Part shown: positions 1 to 4,516 of the stretch, piece after piece
How the letters are laid out: each line of letters starts with the position of its first letter
How positions within the stretch are numbered: the stretch's first letter is position 1
DNA from: CBFGWV01 sp965652545
GTDB lineage: Bacteria; Pseudomonadota; Gammaproteobacteria; Competibacterales; Competibacteraceae
Length of the DNA stretch: 5,874 nucleotides
Assembly (NCBI GenBank): GCA_965652545.1
Contig: CBFGWV010000299.1
Coordinates: 1-5,874, forward strand
Reading direction: 5' to 3'
Translations under genes and position numbers: made by a program
The notes under the pieces: model-generated
What the model was told of the DNA's origin: nothing
What the model saw: only the letters and a program-made list of their open reading frames with translations
Databases searched by the model: none

Positions 1-182
1 CCGTCGATCGCAAGCTCTATCCAGCGCATCGGCGAGGGCCCGCCGGGCTCGCCGCCGCAGTCCTCGGGTGACATCGGCACATCCTTGGTCATCGTCAATC
101 CGACGGTATCGCGCCAGAACTCCAGCGCACGCTGTTGATCGCTGACCGTGACGCCGACAAACGCAACCTTCCTGATCGCCAT
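1..182 (-). CDS. VOC family (glyoxalase/bleomycin-resistance fold) protein, N-terminal 60 residues
   Basis: The reading frame starts at ATG 180-182 (complement) and runs off the left edge after 60 codons, so roughly the first half of a usual ~130-residue VOC protein is visible. Upstream on the minus strand is AAGGAG, 8 bases before the ATG, which supports this start. The protein begins MAIRKVAFVGVTVSDQQRAL and continues with EFWRDTVGL. This is the first beta strand, the 'V-x-D-xx-RAL-F/W' helix and the 'LGL' turn typical of single-domain VOC proteins. The later DVPM...RWIEL segment (residues 34-57) matches the family's second and third strands. VOC enzymes include glyoxalases, dioxygenases and antibiotic-binding proteins; the visible half does not say which. 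The metal-ligand His often found in strand 1 is not present. It is divergent from the ArsR-SRPBCC operon, a common neighbourhood for VOC genes, so the ArsR protein may control it (inference). Confidence 0.88.
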   Translation of the reverse strand, partial: MAIRKVAFVGVTVSDQQRALEFWRDTVGLTMTKDVPMSPEDCGGEPGGPSPMRWIELAID

Positions 183-225
183 GATGCGTTCTCCTTTGTG
201 GCGGCTTAGTGCCGAGACAGCGTAG

Positions 226-254
226 TTGCAGGCTCCCATGCATTCAAGTATAAA
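226..254 (+). promoter_or_regulatory. Candidate sigma-70 promoter of the arsR-SRPBCC operon
   Basis: TTGCAG (226-231, 3/6 match to the -35 consensus) is separated by exactly 17 bases from TATAAA (249-254, 5/6 match to the -10 consensus). The AT-rich patch stands out in GC-rich surroundings. Transcription would be expected to start about 7 bases after the -10 box, near 261, immediately before the arsR ATG at 262, so the message would be leaderless or nearly so. Reading the same TTG as a start codon (226) is possible but would place translation initiation in the -35 box. Confidence 0.5.
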
Positions 255-261
255 ATTGAAT
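242..261. promoter_or_regulatory. Inverted repeat, candidate ArsR operator
   Basis: ATTCAA (242-247) and TTGAAT (256-261) form a perfect 6-bp inverted repeat around an 8-base centre. Flanking CCAT (236-239) and ATGG (262-265) extend the symmetry if two bases are looped out. The repeat covers the candidate -10 box and reaches the arsR ATG, so a bound dimer would block arsR transcription. It also lies about 60-80 bp upstream of the divergent VOC gene, where TTGAAT read on the minus strand (242-247) could serve as a -35 box. AT-rich imperfect dyads over the promoter are usual for ArsR/SmtB-family autorepressors; the assignment is by position and symmetry only. Confidence 0.45.
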
Positions 262-612
262 ATGGCACGACCCCGCAAACTCCCCACCGATCACGGCGAC
301 GCCTTTCAGGCGTTGGCCGACCCGACACGCCGGCGCTTGCTGGAAACCTTGAACGCGACCGGCGAGCACAGTGTGCAAGACCTCGCGGACCAGTTTCCCG
401 TCTCGTTCGCCGCGATCTCCCAGCATTTGCGCATTCTCCACGACGCGGGGTTGCTCAAACGCCGTGAAGCGGGCCGGCGCAGGCTGTACACGGTCGATCC
501 GGCCGGCTTCGAGCCGGTCAGGGCGTGGATAGAGGGGCTGGCGCAGTTTTGGGATTCGGCGGTGGATCGGCTGGAGAGGCACCTCGATGAGGCGGCCGAT
601 GACGAGTGTTGA
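262..612 (+). CDS. ArsR/SmtB-family winged-helix transcriptional regulator (non-metal type)
   Basis: A 116-residue DNA-binding repressor. Residues 13-24 (DAFQALADPTRR) are the family's opening motif. The helix-turn-helix spans about 37-60, with recognition-helix residues SFAAISQHLRIL, and the wing is REAGRRRLYTVDP (68-80). The C-terminal WIEGLAQFWDSAVDRLERHL is the dimerisation helix seen in ArsR proteins paired with SRPBCC genes. The metal-binding Cys motif of true arsenic or zinc sensors is absent from helix alpha-3; the only Cys is the last residue. The ligand is therefore unknown and probably not a metal. The frame is also open from TTG 226 and ATG 238. I chose ATG 262 because family members start close to this motif and the upstream starts fall in the promoter. 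No Shine-Dalgarno is visible. The gene overlaps the next CDS by 26 bases, indicating an operon. It probably represses itself and perhaps the VOC gene (inference). Confidence 0.93.
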   Translation: MARPRKLPTDHGDAFQALADPTRRRLLETLNATGEHSVQDLADQFPVSFAAISQHLRILHDAGLLKRREAGRRRLYTVDPAGFEPVRAWIEGLAQFWDSAVDRLERHLDEAADDEC

Positions 613-1018
613 TTTCCGCCTGGTCGTCGAGCGCGACCTGCGTCACGGTGTAGAGCGGGTCTGGCAGGCGATCACCGATGCCGATGATATCGCGCGCTGG
701 TTCTTTCCTATTCTGTTCGCCCCGGTGGTCGGTCATGGATTCTGCATCAGAGGTGAGCCGGTACCCGGCTGGCGCGGGTGGACCGACTGCGAGGTGCTGG
801 CGATCGAGCCACCCCGGCGGATGGTGTGGTCGTTCGCCTGTACCGACGACGATGCACCGACCATCGTGGAGTTCGTGATCACACCGCGGGATACAGGGTG
901 CCGGTTACGCATCACCCACCACGGGCGGGTGCCGCCACGGACGCTGGATTTGCTCGATCAGGGGTGGAATCTGTACTGCGATCGGCTCGTGGCGCTGCTG
1001 TTGGATTCTGGTCCGTAG
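587..1018 (+). CDS. SRPBCC domain protein (AHSA1-like, START/Bet v1 fold)
   Basis: A 143-residue soluble protein. The family signature lies near the N-terminus: GVERVWQAITDADDIARWFF (21-40), followed by strands rich in W/G (GWRGWTDCEV, 61-70) and the EPPRRMVWSF segment (75-83) that marks AHSA1/SRPBCC proteins. The C-terminal part (about 118-143) would be the long helix closing the hydrophobic cavity. Members bind or sequester small hydrophobic ligands; no catalytic residues can be assigned. GGAGAGG (573-579) lies 7 bases before ATG 587. An in-frame ATG at 599 with GAGG upstream is an alternative start that fits the family's N-terminus equally well. The start lies inside arsR, so translation is probably coupled. 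ArsR-SRPBCC pairs are frequent in bacteria and the two are thought to act in one response. The ligand is unknown. Confidence 0.9.
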   Translation: MRRPMTSVDFRLVVERDLRHGVERVWQAITDADDIARWFFPILFAPVVGHGFCIRGEPVPGWRGWTDCEVLAIEPPRRMVWSFACTDDDAPTIVEFVITPRDTGCRLRITHHGRVPPRTLDLLDQGWNLYCDRLVALLLDSGP

Positions 1019-1077
1019 GCACAGGCTGCGCCCCGGCAGCCATGGGGTTTGCGCCCATACCCCGCCTCCACGGGTTG

Positions 1078-1165
1078 GGCAGGTTGTCGTCAGACGCGCT
1101 GTGAATACCTCCCTGTACGCTCGACGGCAGCATCCATGCTGCCGACGGTCTGACGATAACCTGCC
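1078..1165. repeat. 88-bp palindromic element with 18-bp inverted ends and inner hairpin (MITE/REP-like)
   Basis: The left end GGCAGGTTGTCGTCAGAC (1078-1095) and right end GTCTGACGATAACCTGCC (1148-1165) are inverted copies matching at 17 of 18 positions; the one mismatch (1086/1157) would be a G-U wobble in RNA. Inside is a second near-perfect hairpin, CGACGGCAGCAT (1122-1133) and ATGCTGCCGACG (1136-1147), 11 of 12 paired around a 2-base CC loop. This hairpin abuts the right arm directly, leaving 26 unpaired bases (1096-1121) on the left only. There is no ORF of its own. It lies in the gap between converging genes, a usual site for interspersed extragenic palindromes. From memory, similar 'CGACGGCAGCATCCATGCTGCCG' type motifs recur in gammaproteobacterial genomes, but I cannot confirm the family here. 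Confidence 0.7.
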
Positions 1166-1352
1166 GGGGGGATATTTCCGGATCCGCGCAGTGTACGGGC
1201 ATCACGACCGGTCATTGGCCCATTGGTCGCTGCTGGGTACCGATGGTGTGGAGCTGATGACCGGCGCCAGCGTTGCGACACTGGCCGAGGACGGTCGGTT
1301 TCACAGCATCAGCGGGTTCTTCGGCCCCACGAGCAAGGCCTCGGCGGCGTGA
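1161..1352 (+). pseudogene. 3' remnant of an NTF2/SnoaL-like gene
   Basis: From about 1170 the frame ending at TGA 1350-1352 reads YFRIRAVYGHHDRSLAHWSL, then LGTDGVELMTGASVATLAED and GRFHSISGFFGP. This is the pattern of the C-terminal half of NTF2-like/SnoaL-like proteins: a central 'A-V-x-x-HH-x...W' strand, a 'DG-x-x-L/M-T-G' strand, and the closing 'DGR...I-x-GFFGP' strand. A complete member has about 120-150 residues; only about 60 recognisable ones remain. Homology begins within a few bases of the right end of the palindromic element. Upstream, the same frame is open to GTG 1101 but encodes only element sequence, with no Shine-Dalgarno. I therefore read it as a gene truncated at its 5' end. 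A short fused protein from GTG 1101 (83 residues) is a less likely alternative. The function of the intact ancestor is unknown. Confidence 0.62.
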
Positions 1353-1494
1353 GTCTGGCATCCGCTCGCGAGCAGGCCCTGGAGATCGCCGGGCGCATCG
1401 ACTCGCTAAGTCCGTAAGCGTATCGCGGTTTTTCAGCAGTGCAGGCCTGCGAGCGGGGGGCGTTCAGTTCGGCTTTGTTCTCGAAACGTTCTCG
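1353..1494. other. Convergent intergenic remainder without a recognisable gene
   Basis: This stretch lies between the NTF2-like remnant and the 3' end of the aldo/keto reductase gene. It contains a 10-bp perfect palindrome GCAGGCCTGC (1441-1450) and a direct repeat GTTCTCG-AAAC-GTTCTCG (1477-1494) ending at the reductase stop codon. I see no hairpin followed by a T-run that would make a convincing terminator for either strand. Together with 1019-1077, which also holds no gene, it makes 1019-1494 a region with no intact gene. Confidence 0.5.
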
Positions 1495-2490
1495 TCAGCG
1501 GTTGACCATGGCCAAGGCCTCCGGCGTGTAGCGGTCGCCGCTGACCGCATCGGCCGGACAGGCGCAGGCGATGGCATTGAGATCGGCGGCACTCAAGCGG
1601 ATATCGGCTGCGGCGACGTTGTCCTGCAAGTGGTTGATCTTGCGCGCACCGGGGATGGGGACGATGAAATCCCCCTGGTGCAGTACCCACGCCAGCGCCA
1701 GTTGAGCGGTGGTGACGCCTTTGTCCTGGGCAACCGACGCGAGCGTTTCCACTAGCTTGATGTTGGCGGCGAAGTTCTCCGCCTGGAACCGCGGTAGGCG
1801 TCGGCGCCAATCGTCCTCGTCCAGGCTATCGGCGGTGGCGATGGTGCCGGTGAGCAGGCCGCGGCCGAGCGGGCTGTAGGGCACAAAACCGATGCCCAAC
1901 TCGCGGCACAGTGGCAGCACCTCGGCCTCCGGATCGCGGCTCCAGAGCGAGTATTCGCTTTGCACCGCGGCGATCGGATGCACGGCATGGGCACGGCGGA
2001 TGGTGGCCGCGCTGGCCTCCGACAAACCCAGCGCCCGCACCTTGCCCTCGCGCACCAGTTCGGCCATGGCACCGACAGTGTCTTCGATCGGCACGGCGGG
2101 GTCGACCCGGTGCTGGTAGAACAGGTCGATGACCTCCACCCCCAGGCGCTTGAGCGAGGCCTCGGCGACGGTGCGCACATGCTCCGGGCGGCTGTCGACA
2201 CCGACGATGCGCTCGGGACCGACGCCCCGGTCGGCGATCCTGAAGCCGAACTTGGTGGCAATGCACACATTCTCGCGGATCGGCTTGAGTGCCTTGCCGA
2301 CGAGGATCTCGTTTTCGAACGGTCCGTAGACTTCAGCCGTATCAAAGAAGGTGACGCCGAGTTCGGCAGCGCGATGCATCGCCGCGATCGCTTCGGCCTC
2401 CGGCTGCCCACCGTAGGCGAAACTCATGCCCATGCAGCCGAGGCCGACGGCGGAAACCTCCAGATCCTTACCGAGTTTGCGATAGTCCAT
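1495..2490 (-). CDS. Aldo/keto reductase
   Basis: A 331-residue NADPH-dependent oxidoreductase of the (beta/alpha)8-barrel AKR superfamily, of normal length. It starts MDYRKLGKDLEVSAVGLGCM; the GCMGMS strand is typical of the AKR11/AKR13-like (YakC-type) branch. The catalytic tetrad is complete: Asp50 and Tyr55 in FDTAEVYG, Lys80 in ATKFGF, and His127 in FYQHRVD. Later family motifs are GLSEAS (155-160), VQSEYSLW (176-183) and PYSPLGRGLLTG (204-215). IPIPGARKINHLQDN-like residues near 277-291 form the site that holds the NADP 2'-phosphate. It probably reduces aldehydes or ketones; the substrate is not readable. ATG 2488-2490 (complement) is preceded by AGGGAG at 6 bases. The frame stays open 43 codons further upstream, but that part does not resemble the family. 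It is divergent from the LysR gene with 104 bp between starts, so LysR control is likely. Confidence 0.95.
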   Translation of the reverse strand: MDYRKLGKDLEVSAVGLGCMGMSFAYGGQPEAEAIAAMHRAAELGVTFFDTAEVYGPFENEILVGKALKPIRENVCIATKFGFRIADRGVGPERIVGVDSRPEHVRTVAEASLKRLGVEVIDLFYQHRVDPAVPIEDTVGAMAELVREGKVRALGLSEASAATIRRAHAVHPIAAVQSEYSLWSRDPEAEVLPLCRELGIGFVPYSPLGRGLLTGTIATADSLDEDDWRRRLPRFQAENFAANIKLVETLASVAQDKGVTTAQLALAWVLHQGDFIVPIPGARKINHLQDNVAAADIRLSAADLNAIACACPADAVSGDRYTPEALAMVNR

Positions 2491-2574
2491 GACAGGCTCC
2501 CTGGCTTGATTGGTCAACGAGGCCGATCTTGCGCCCAACGCGCTGGCCTGAGAACCCGTGCAACGGCGTACAGG

Positions 2575-2595
2575 TTGTTCTATTTTGCTCAACAA
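2575..2595. promoter_or_regulatory. Candidate LysR-type operator (T-N11-A dyad) over the lysR start
   Basis: TTGTT (2575-2579) and AACAA (2591-2595) are perfect inverted copies separated by 11 bases, giving exactly the T-N11-A form that LysR-family regulators recognise. The site ends on the A of the lysR ATG and contains TATTTT (2581-2586), a possible weak -10 box for lysR. Binding here would suit autorepression of lysR. It lies 85-105 bp upstream of the divergent aldo/keto reductase ATG, and TTGAGC on the minus strand (2587-2592) could be that gene's -35 box, though no good -10 follows. A second, weaker dyad is TTGA-N4-TCAA (2506-2517). Confidence 0.5.
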
Positions 2596-3479
2596 TGAAG
2601 CGATCAGATCTGCCCGCACTCACACTGTTCGCCAGCGTCGCGGCACACCGCAGCTTTCGTGGTGCGGCGCGCGAACTGGGGATATCCGTCTCGGCGCTCA
2701 GCCATGCCATCAATGGCTTGGAGGCCAGCCTCAACCTGCGCCTGCTGGCACGAACCACCCGCAGCGTCGCCCCGACCGAGGCCGGGCGCAAACTGCTCGA
2801 AGGGCTGGAGCCGGCGCTCGCGGCCATCAACGAGGCCGTCGAAACGGCCAGCGCAGCACAGAATCACATCACCGGCACGATTCGGCTGACCGTCCCGGCG
2901 CTGGCCGCCGAACTGATACTCGCGCCCCTGTTATGCCGGTTCATACAGGCTCAACCGGGTGTCACCGTCGAGGTCTCAGTGCAGGACGCCTTTACCGACA
3001 TCGTCGCCGAAGGCTTCGATGCCGGCGTGCGGCTGGGCGAGAGCCTGCAACAAGACATGATCGCTGTGCCCCTGGGGCCGGCACAGCGCTGCCTGGTGGT
3101 CGGCGCACCCGCCTATTTCGCCCGCTGCGGCATACCCCGCACCCCGCGCGATCTTCACGAGCACGCGTGCATCCAGCGACGTTTCACTGGCGGCAATATT
3201 TACCGATGGGAGTTCGCCAAGGGGCAGGCGACCATGGACATCACGACCAACGGGCCATTGATCTTCAACGACGAACGACTGGTCACCCAGGCGGCGCTGG
3301 CGGGTGCCGGGCTGGCGATGTTGTTCGAGGCCCGTGCCGCCGAACACATCGCCGCCGGCCGACTGGTCGCCGTGCTGGAAGACTGGTGCCCGGTCTTCTC
3401 CGGCTTTCATCTGTACTACCCCAGCCGCCGACTCATGCGCCCGGCCCTGCGTGCGTTCATCGACTTTGTACGTGGCTAA
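2595..3479 (+). CDS. LysR-type transcriptional regulator
   Basis: A 294-residue regulator of usual family length. The N-terminal winged helix-turn-helix (about 5-62) includes LTLFASVAAHRSFRGAAREL, then GISVSALSHAINGLEASLNL and RLLARTTRSVAPTEAG, the standard LysR pattern of 'FxxVaexgSFxxAAxxLxxSxsalSxxIxxLE'. A linker helix follows (63-90). The effector-binding domain runs from about 92 (GTIRLTVPAL) to the end, including the 'DAGVRLGE' and 'GAGLAML' segments seen in the CrgA/PgrR-like branch. The frame is open from 2529, but ATG 2595 fits the family start. No Shine-Dalgarno precedes it. Its stop codon overlaps the stop of the converging DUF1697 gene. It is most likely the regulator of the divergent aldo/keto reductase and of itself; the inducer is unknown. 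Confidence 0.95.
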   Translation: MKRSDLPALTLFASVAAHRSFRGAARELGISVSALSHAINGLEASLNLRLLARTTRSVAPTEAGRKLLEGLEPALAAINEAVETASAAQNHITGTIRLTVPALAAELILAPLLCRFIQAQPGVTVEVSVQDAFTDIVAEGFDAGVRLGESLQQDMIAVPLGPAQRCLVVGAPAYFARCGIPRTPRDLHEHACIQRRFTGGNIYRWEFAKGQATMDITTNGPLIFNDERLVTQAALAGAGLAMLFEARAAEHIAAGRLVAVLEDWCPVFSGFHLYYPSRRLMRPALRAFIDFVRG

Positions 3480-4012
3480 TGTCGGGCCATAGCAAGCAGC
3501 TTGTTTACGGTGTTCCAGTTGCGGCTGGTTGCCGGCACTTTCAACGCCTTCTCCAGAAACGGGGCCAAACGGGTGCGCAGCCGCGGTGCGGTGTGGTCGA
3601 TGTACAGTCGATCGCCATCGAGGTGAAGCCGTTCCGGGCCCTCATATGCCGCCAATGCTTGCGCGGCCCCGGCGGGTGGCTCACCGTCGAGAAACGCCAC
3701 CATCAGCAGGTTGGGCCGTTCACGGGCCGCATCGGCAAACGGGTTGCCGCCGATCGCCGCGGCCAGATCGCCGGGCGTGCGGATCAAGGTGTGGTTCTTC
3801 ACCAACGCGAACTCATCGCGCAGTACGCCGGCGATCAACGTTTTCACCGCATCCGCCGCAAGGTCGCTTTCGAACACCAGGTTACCGCTGGCGATGTATG
3901 TCGAGACCTTGCGCAACCCGGCGCGCTCGCACGCCGCCCGGAAGTCCTTCATCGGCAGCCTGCCCGTCCCGCCGACGTTGACCGCGCGCAACAGTGCGAT
4001 GAAAACCGCCAT
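3476..4012 (-). CDS. DUF1697 family protein
   Basis: A 178-residue protein matching DUF1697 along its length. Its marks are ALLRAVNVGGTGRLPMKDFR (6-25), the TYIASGNLVFES strand (38-49), an internal NPF motif after GGDLAAAIGG-like residues (about 81-92), and the C-terminal ATSRNWNTVNKLLAM (161-175), the family's 'TxRNWNTV-x-KL' ending. The biochemical function of the family is not established, and no catalytic residue can be claimed. ATG 4010-4012 (complement) has AGGAGG 6 bases upstream; the extra 20 codons open upstream are Arg-rich and unlike the family. The gene follows the cupin gene with a 16-bp gap, and its ribosome binding region touches the cupin stop codon, so the two are probably one transcript. 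Confidence 0.93.
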   Translation of the reverse strand: MAVFIALLRAVNVGGTGRLPMKDFRAACERAGLRKVSTYIASGNLVFESDLAADAVKTLIAGVLRDEFALVKNHTLIRTPGDLAAAIGGNPFADAARERPNLLMVAFLDGEPPAGAAQALAAYEGPERLHLDGDRLYIDHTAPRLRTRLAPFLEKALKVPATSRNWNTVNKLLAMARH

Positions 4013-4028
4013 GACCACCCTCCTTCTC

Positions 4029-4394
4029 CTACACCCAGAGGTCGTTCTGCGCCGTGCGTTCGCCCCCGACATCGCCGGTGTTGAGCACGCCGCGCGGCTC
4101 GATCAGCATGACCTTGGCCTCGTTTTCGGCAAACGGCTTGTGTTCGATGCCCTTGGGGACGACGTACATTTCGCCGGCTTTGATGGTTACCGCGCCATCG
4201 CGAAAATCGATACGCAGTTCGCCGTCGATGACGATGAACGCTTCGTCGGTATCAGCGTGATGGTGCCAGACGAAGTCGCCCTGCAGCTTGACGATCTTGA
4301 ACTGATAGTCGTTCAACTCGGCAACCACCCGTGGCGACCAATGTTCGTGGATCAACCCCAGTTTCTGATGAATATTGATGGCCTGATAGCTCAT
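4029..4394 (-). CDS. Small single-domain cupin protein
   Basis: A 121-residue protein with one cupin barrel. Motif 1 is GDFVWHHHADTDEAFIVIDG (39-58), giving metal ligands His44, His46 and Glu51. Motif 2 is GEMYVVPKGIEHKPFAEN (74-91), giving the fourth ligand His85. All four ligands are present, so metal binding is likely. Such stand-alone cupins include isomerases, dioxygenases and sugar-binding proteins; nothing in the sequence picks one. There is no signal peptide. ATG 4392-4394 (complement) is preceded by GAGGAG at 5 bases. It is the first gene of a minus-strand pair with DUF1697 and is divergent from the MocR-type regulator, 122 bp away, making it that regulator's most likely target (inference). 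Confidence 0.95.
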   Translation of the reverse strand: MSYQAINIHQKLGLIHEHWSPRVVAELNDYQFKIVKLQGDFVWHHHADTDEAFIVIDGELRIDFRDGAVTIKAGEMYVVPKGIEHKPFAENEAKVMLIEPRGVLNTGDVGGERTAQNDLWV

Positions 4395-4460
4395 GTCGAC
4401 TCCTCTGCATAAACGAAAAACACCGGATCGTGCGACACGCTATACCGGTACGGCAGAGGA

Positions 4461-4497
4461 AAACAGCTACAGTAAACAGCATCTGCAACCATAACAG
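4461..4497. promoter_or_regulatory. Direct repeats in the cupin/mocR gap, candidate MocR operator
   Basis: AAACAGC occurs at 4461-4467 and again at 4474-4480, 13 bases apart. A shorter AACAG follows at 4493-4497. All have the same orientation. MocR-family regulators such as PdxR and GabR are known to bind direct repeats in the gap to the divergent target gene, so the arrangement fits. CATAAC (4490-4495) could be a weak -10 box for the plus-strand gene, and TATAGC read on the minus strand (4439-4444) a weak -10 for the cupin; neither has a good -35. Confidence 0.35.
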
Positions 4498-4516
4498 TTC
4501 GCCACAACCAAACCCC

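Noticed and set aside
226..261. Upstream starts for arsR at TTG 226 or ATG 238
   Set aside because: They fall inside the candidate promoter and operator, lack a Shine-Dalgarno and add residues unlike the family N-terminus.
1024..1050. Hairpin GGCTGC-N6-GCAGCC just after the SRPBCC gene, as a rho-independent terminator
   Set aside because: The stem is only 6 bp and is followed by ATGGGGTTT rather than a T-run, so it is not convincing as a terminator.
1349..1417. 22-codon frame starting with GTG overlapping the stop of the NTF2-like remnant (VSLASAREQALEIAGRIDSL...)
   Set aside because: The GTGA overlap and helical look are suggestive, but it is too short to recognise, has no Shine-Dalgarno and sits in decayed sequence. 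It may be a scrap of another gene.
1400..1434. Possible plus-strand terminator ending in TTTTT at 1429-1433
   Set aside because: The bases before the T-run form only 4-bp stems, none directly next to it.
1960..2598. A 212-codon plus-strand frame antisense to the aldo/keto reductase
   Set aside because: No ribosome binding site and no family resemblance; the complementary strand encodes a full reductase with its catalytic tetrad.
2558..4084. A 508-codon open frame on the plus strand
   Set aside because: It runs out of frame through lysR and then antisense to DUF1697. Its translation is Arg/Gly/His-rich with no domain pattern, as expected from GC-rich third positions, while both genes it overlaps are convincing.
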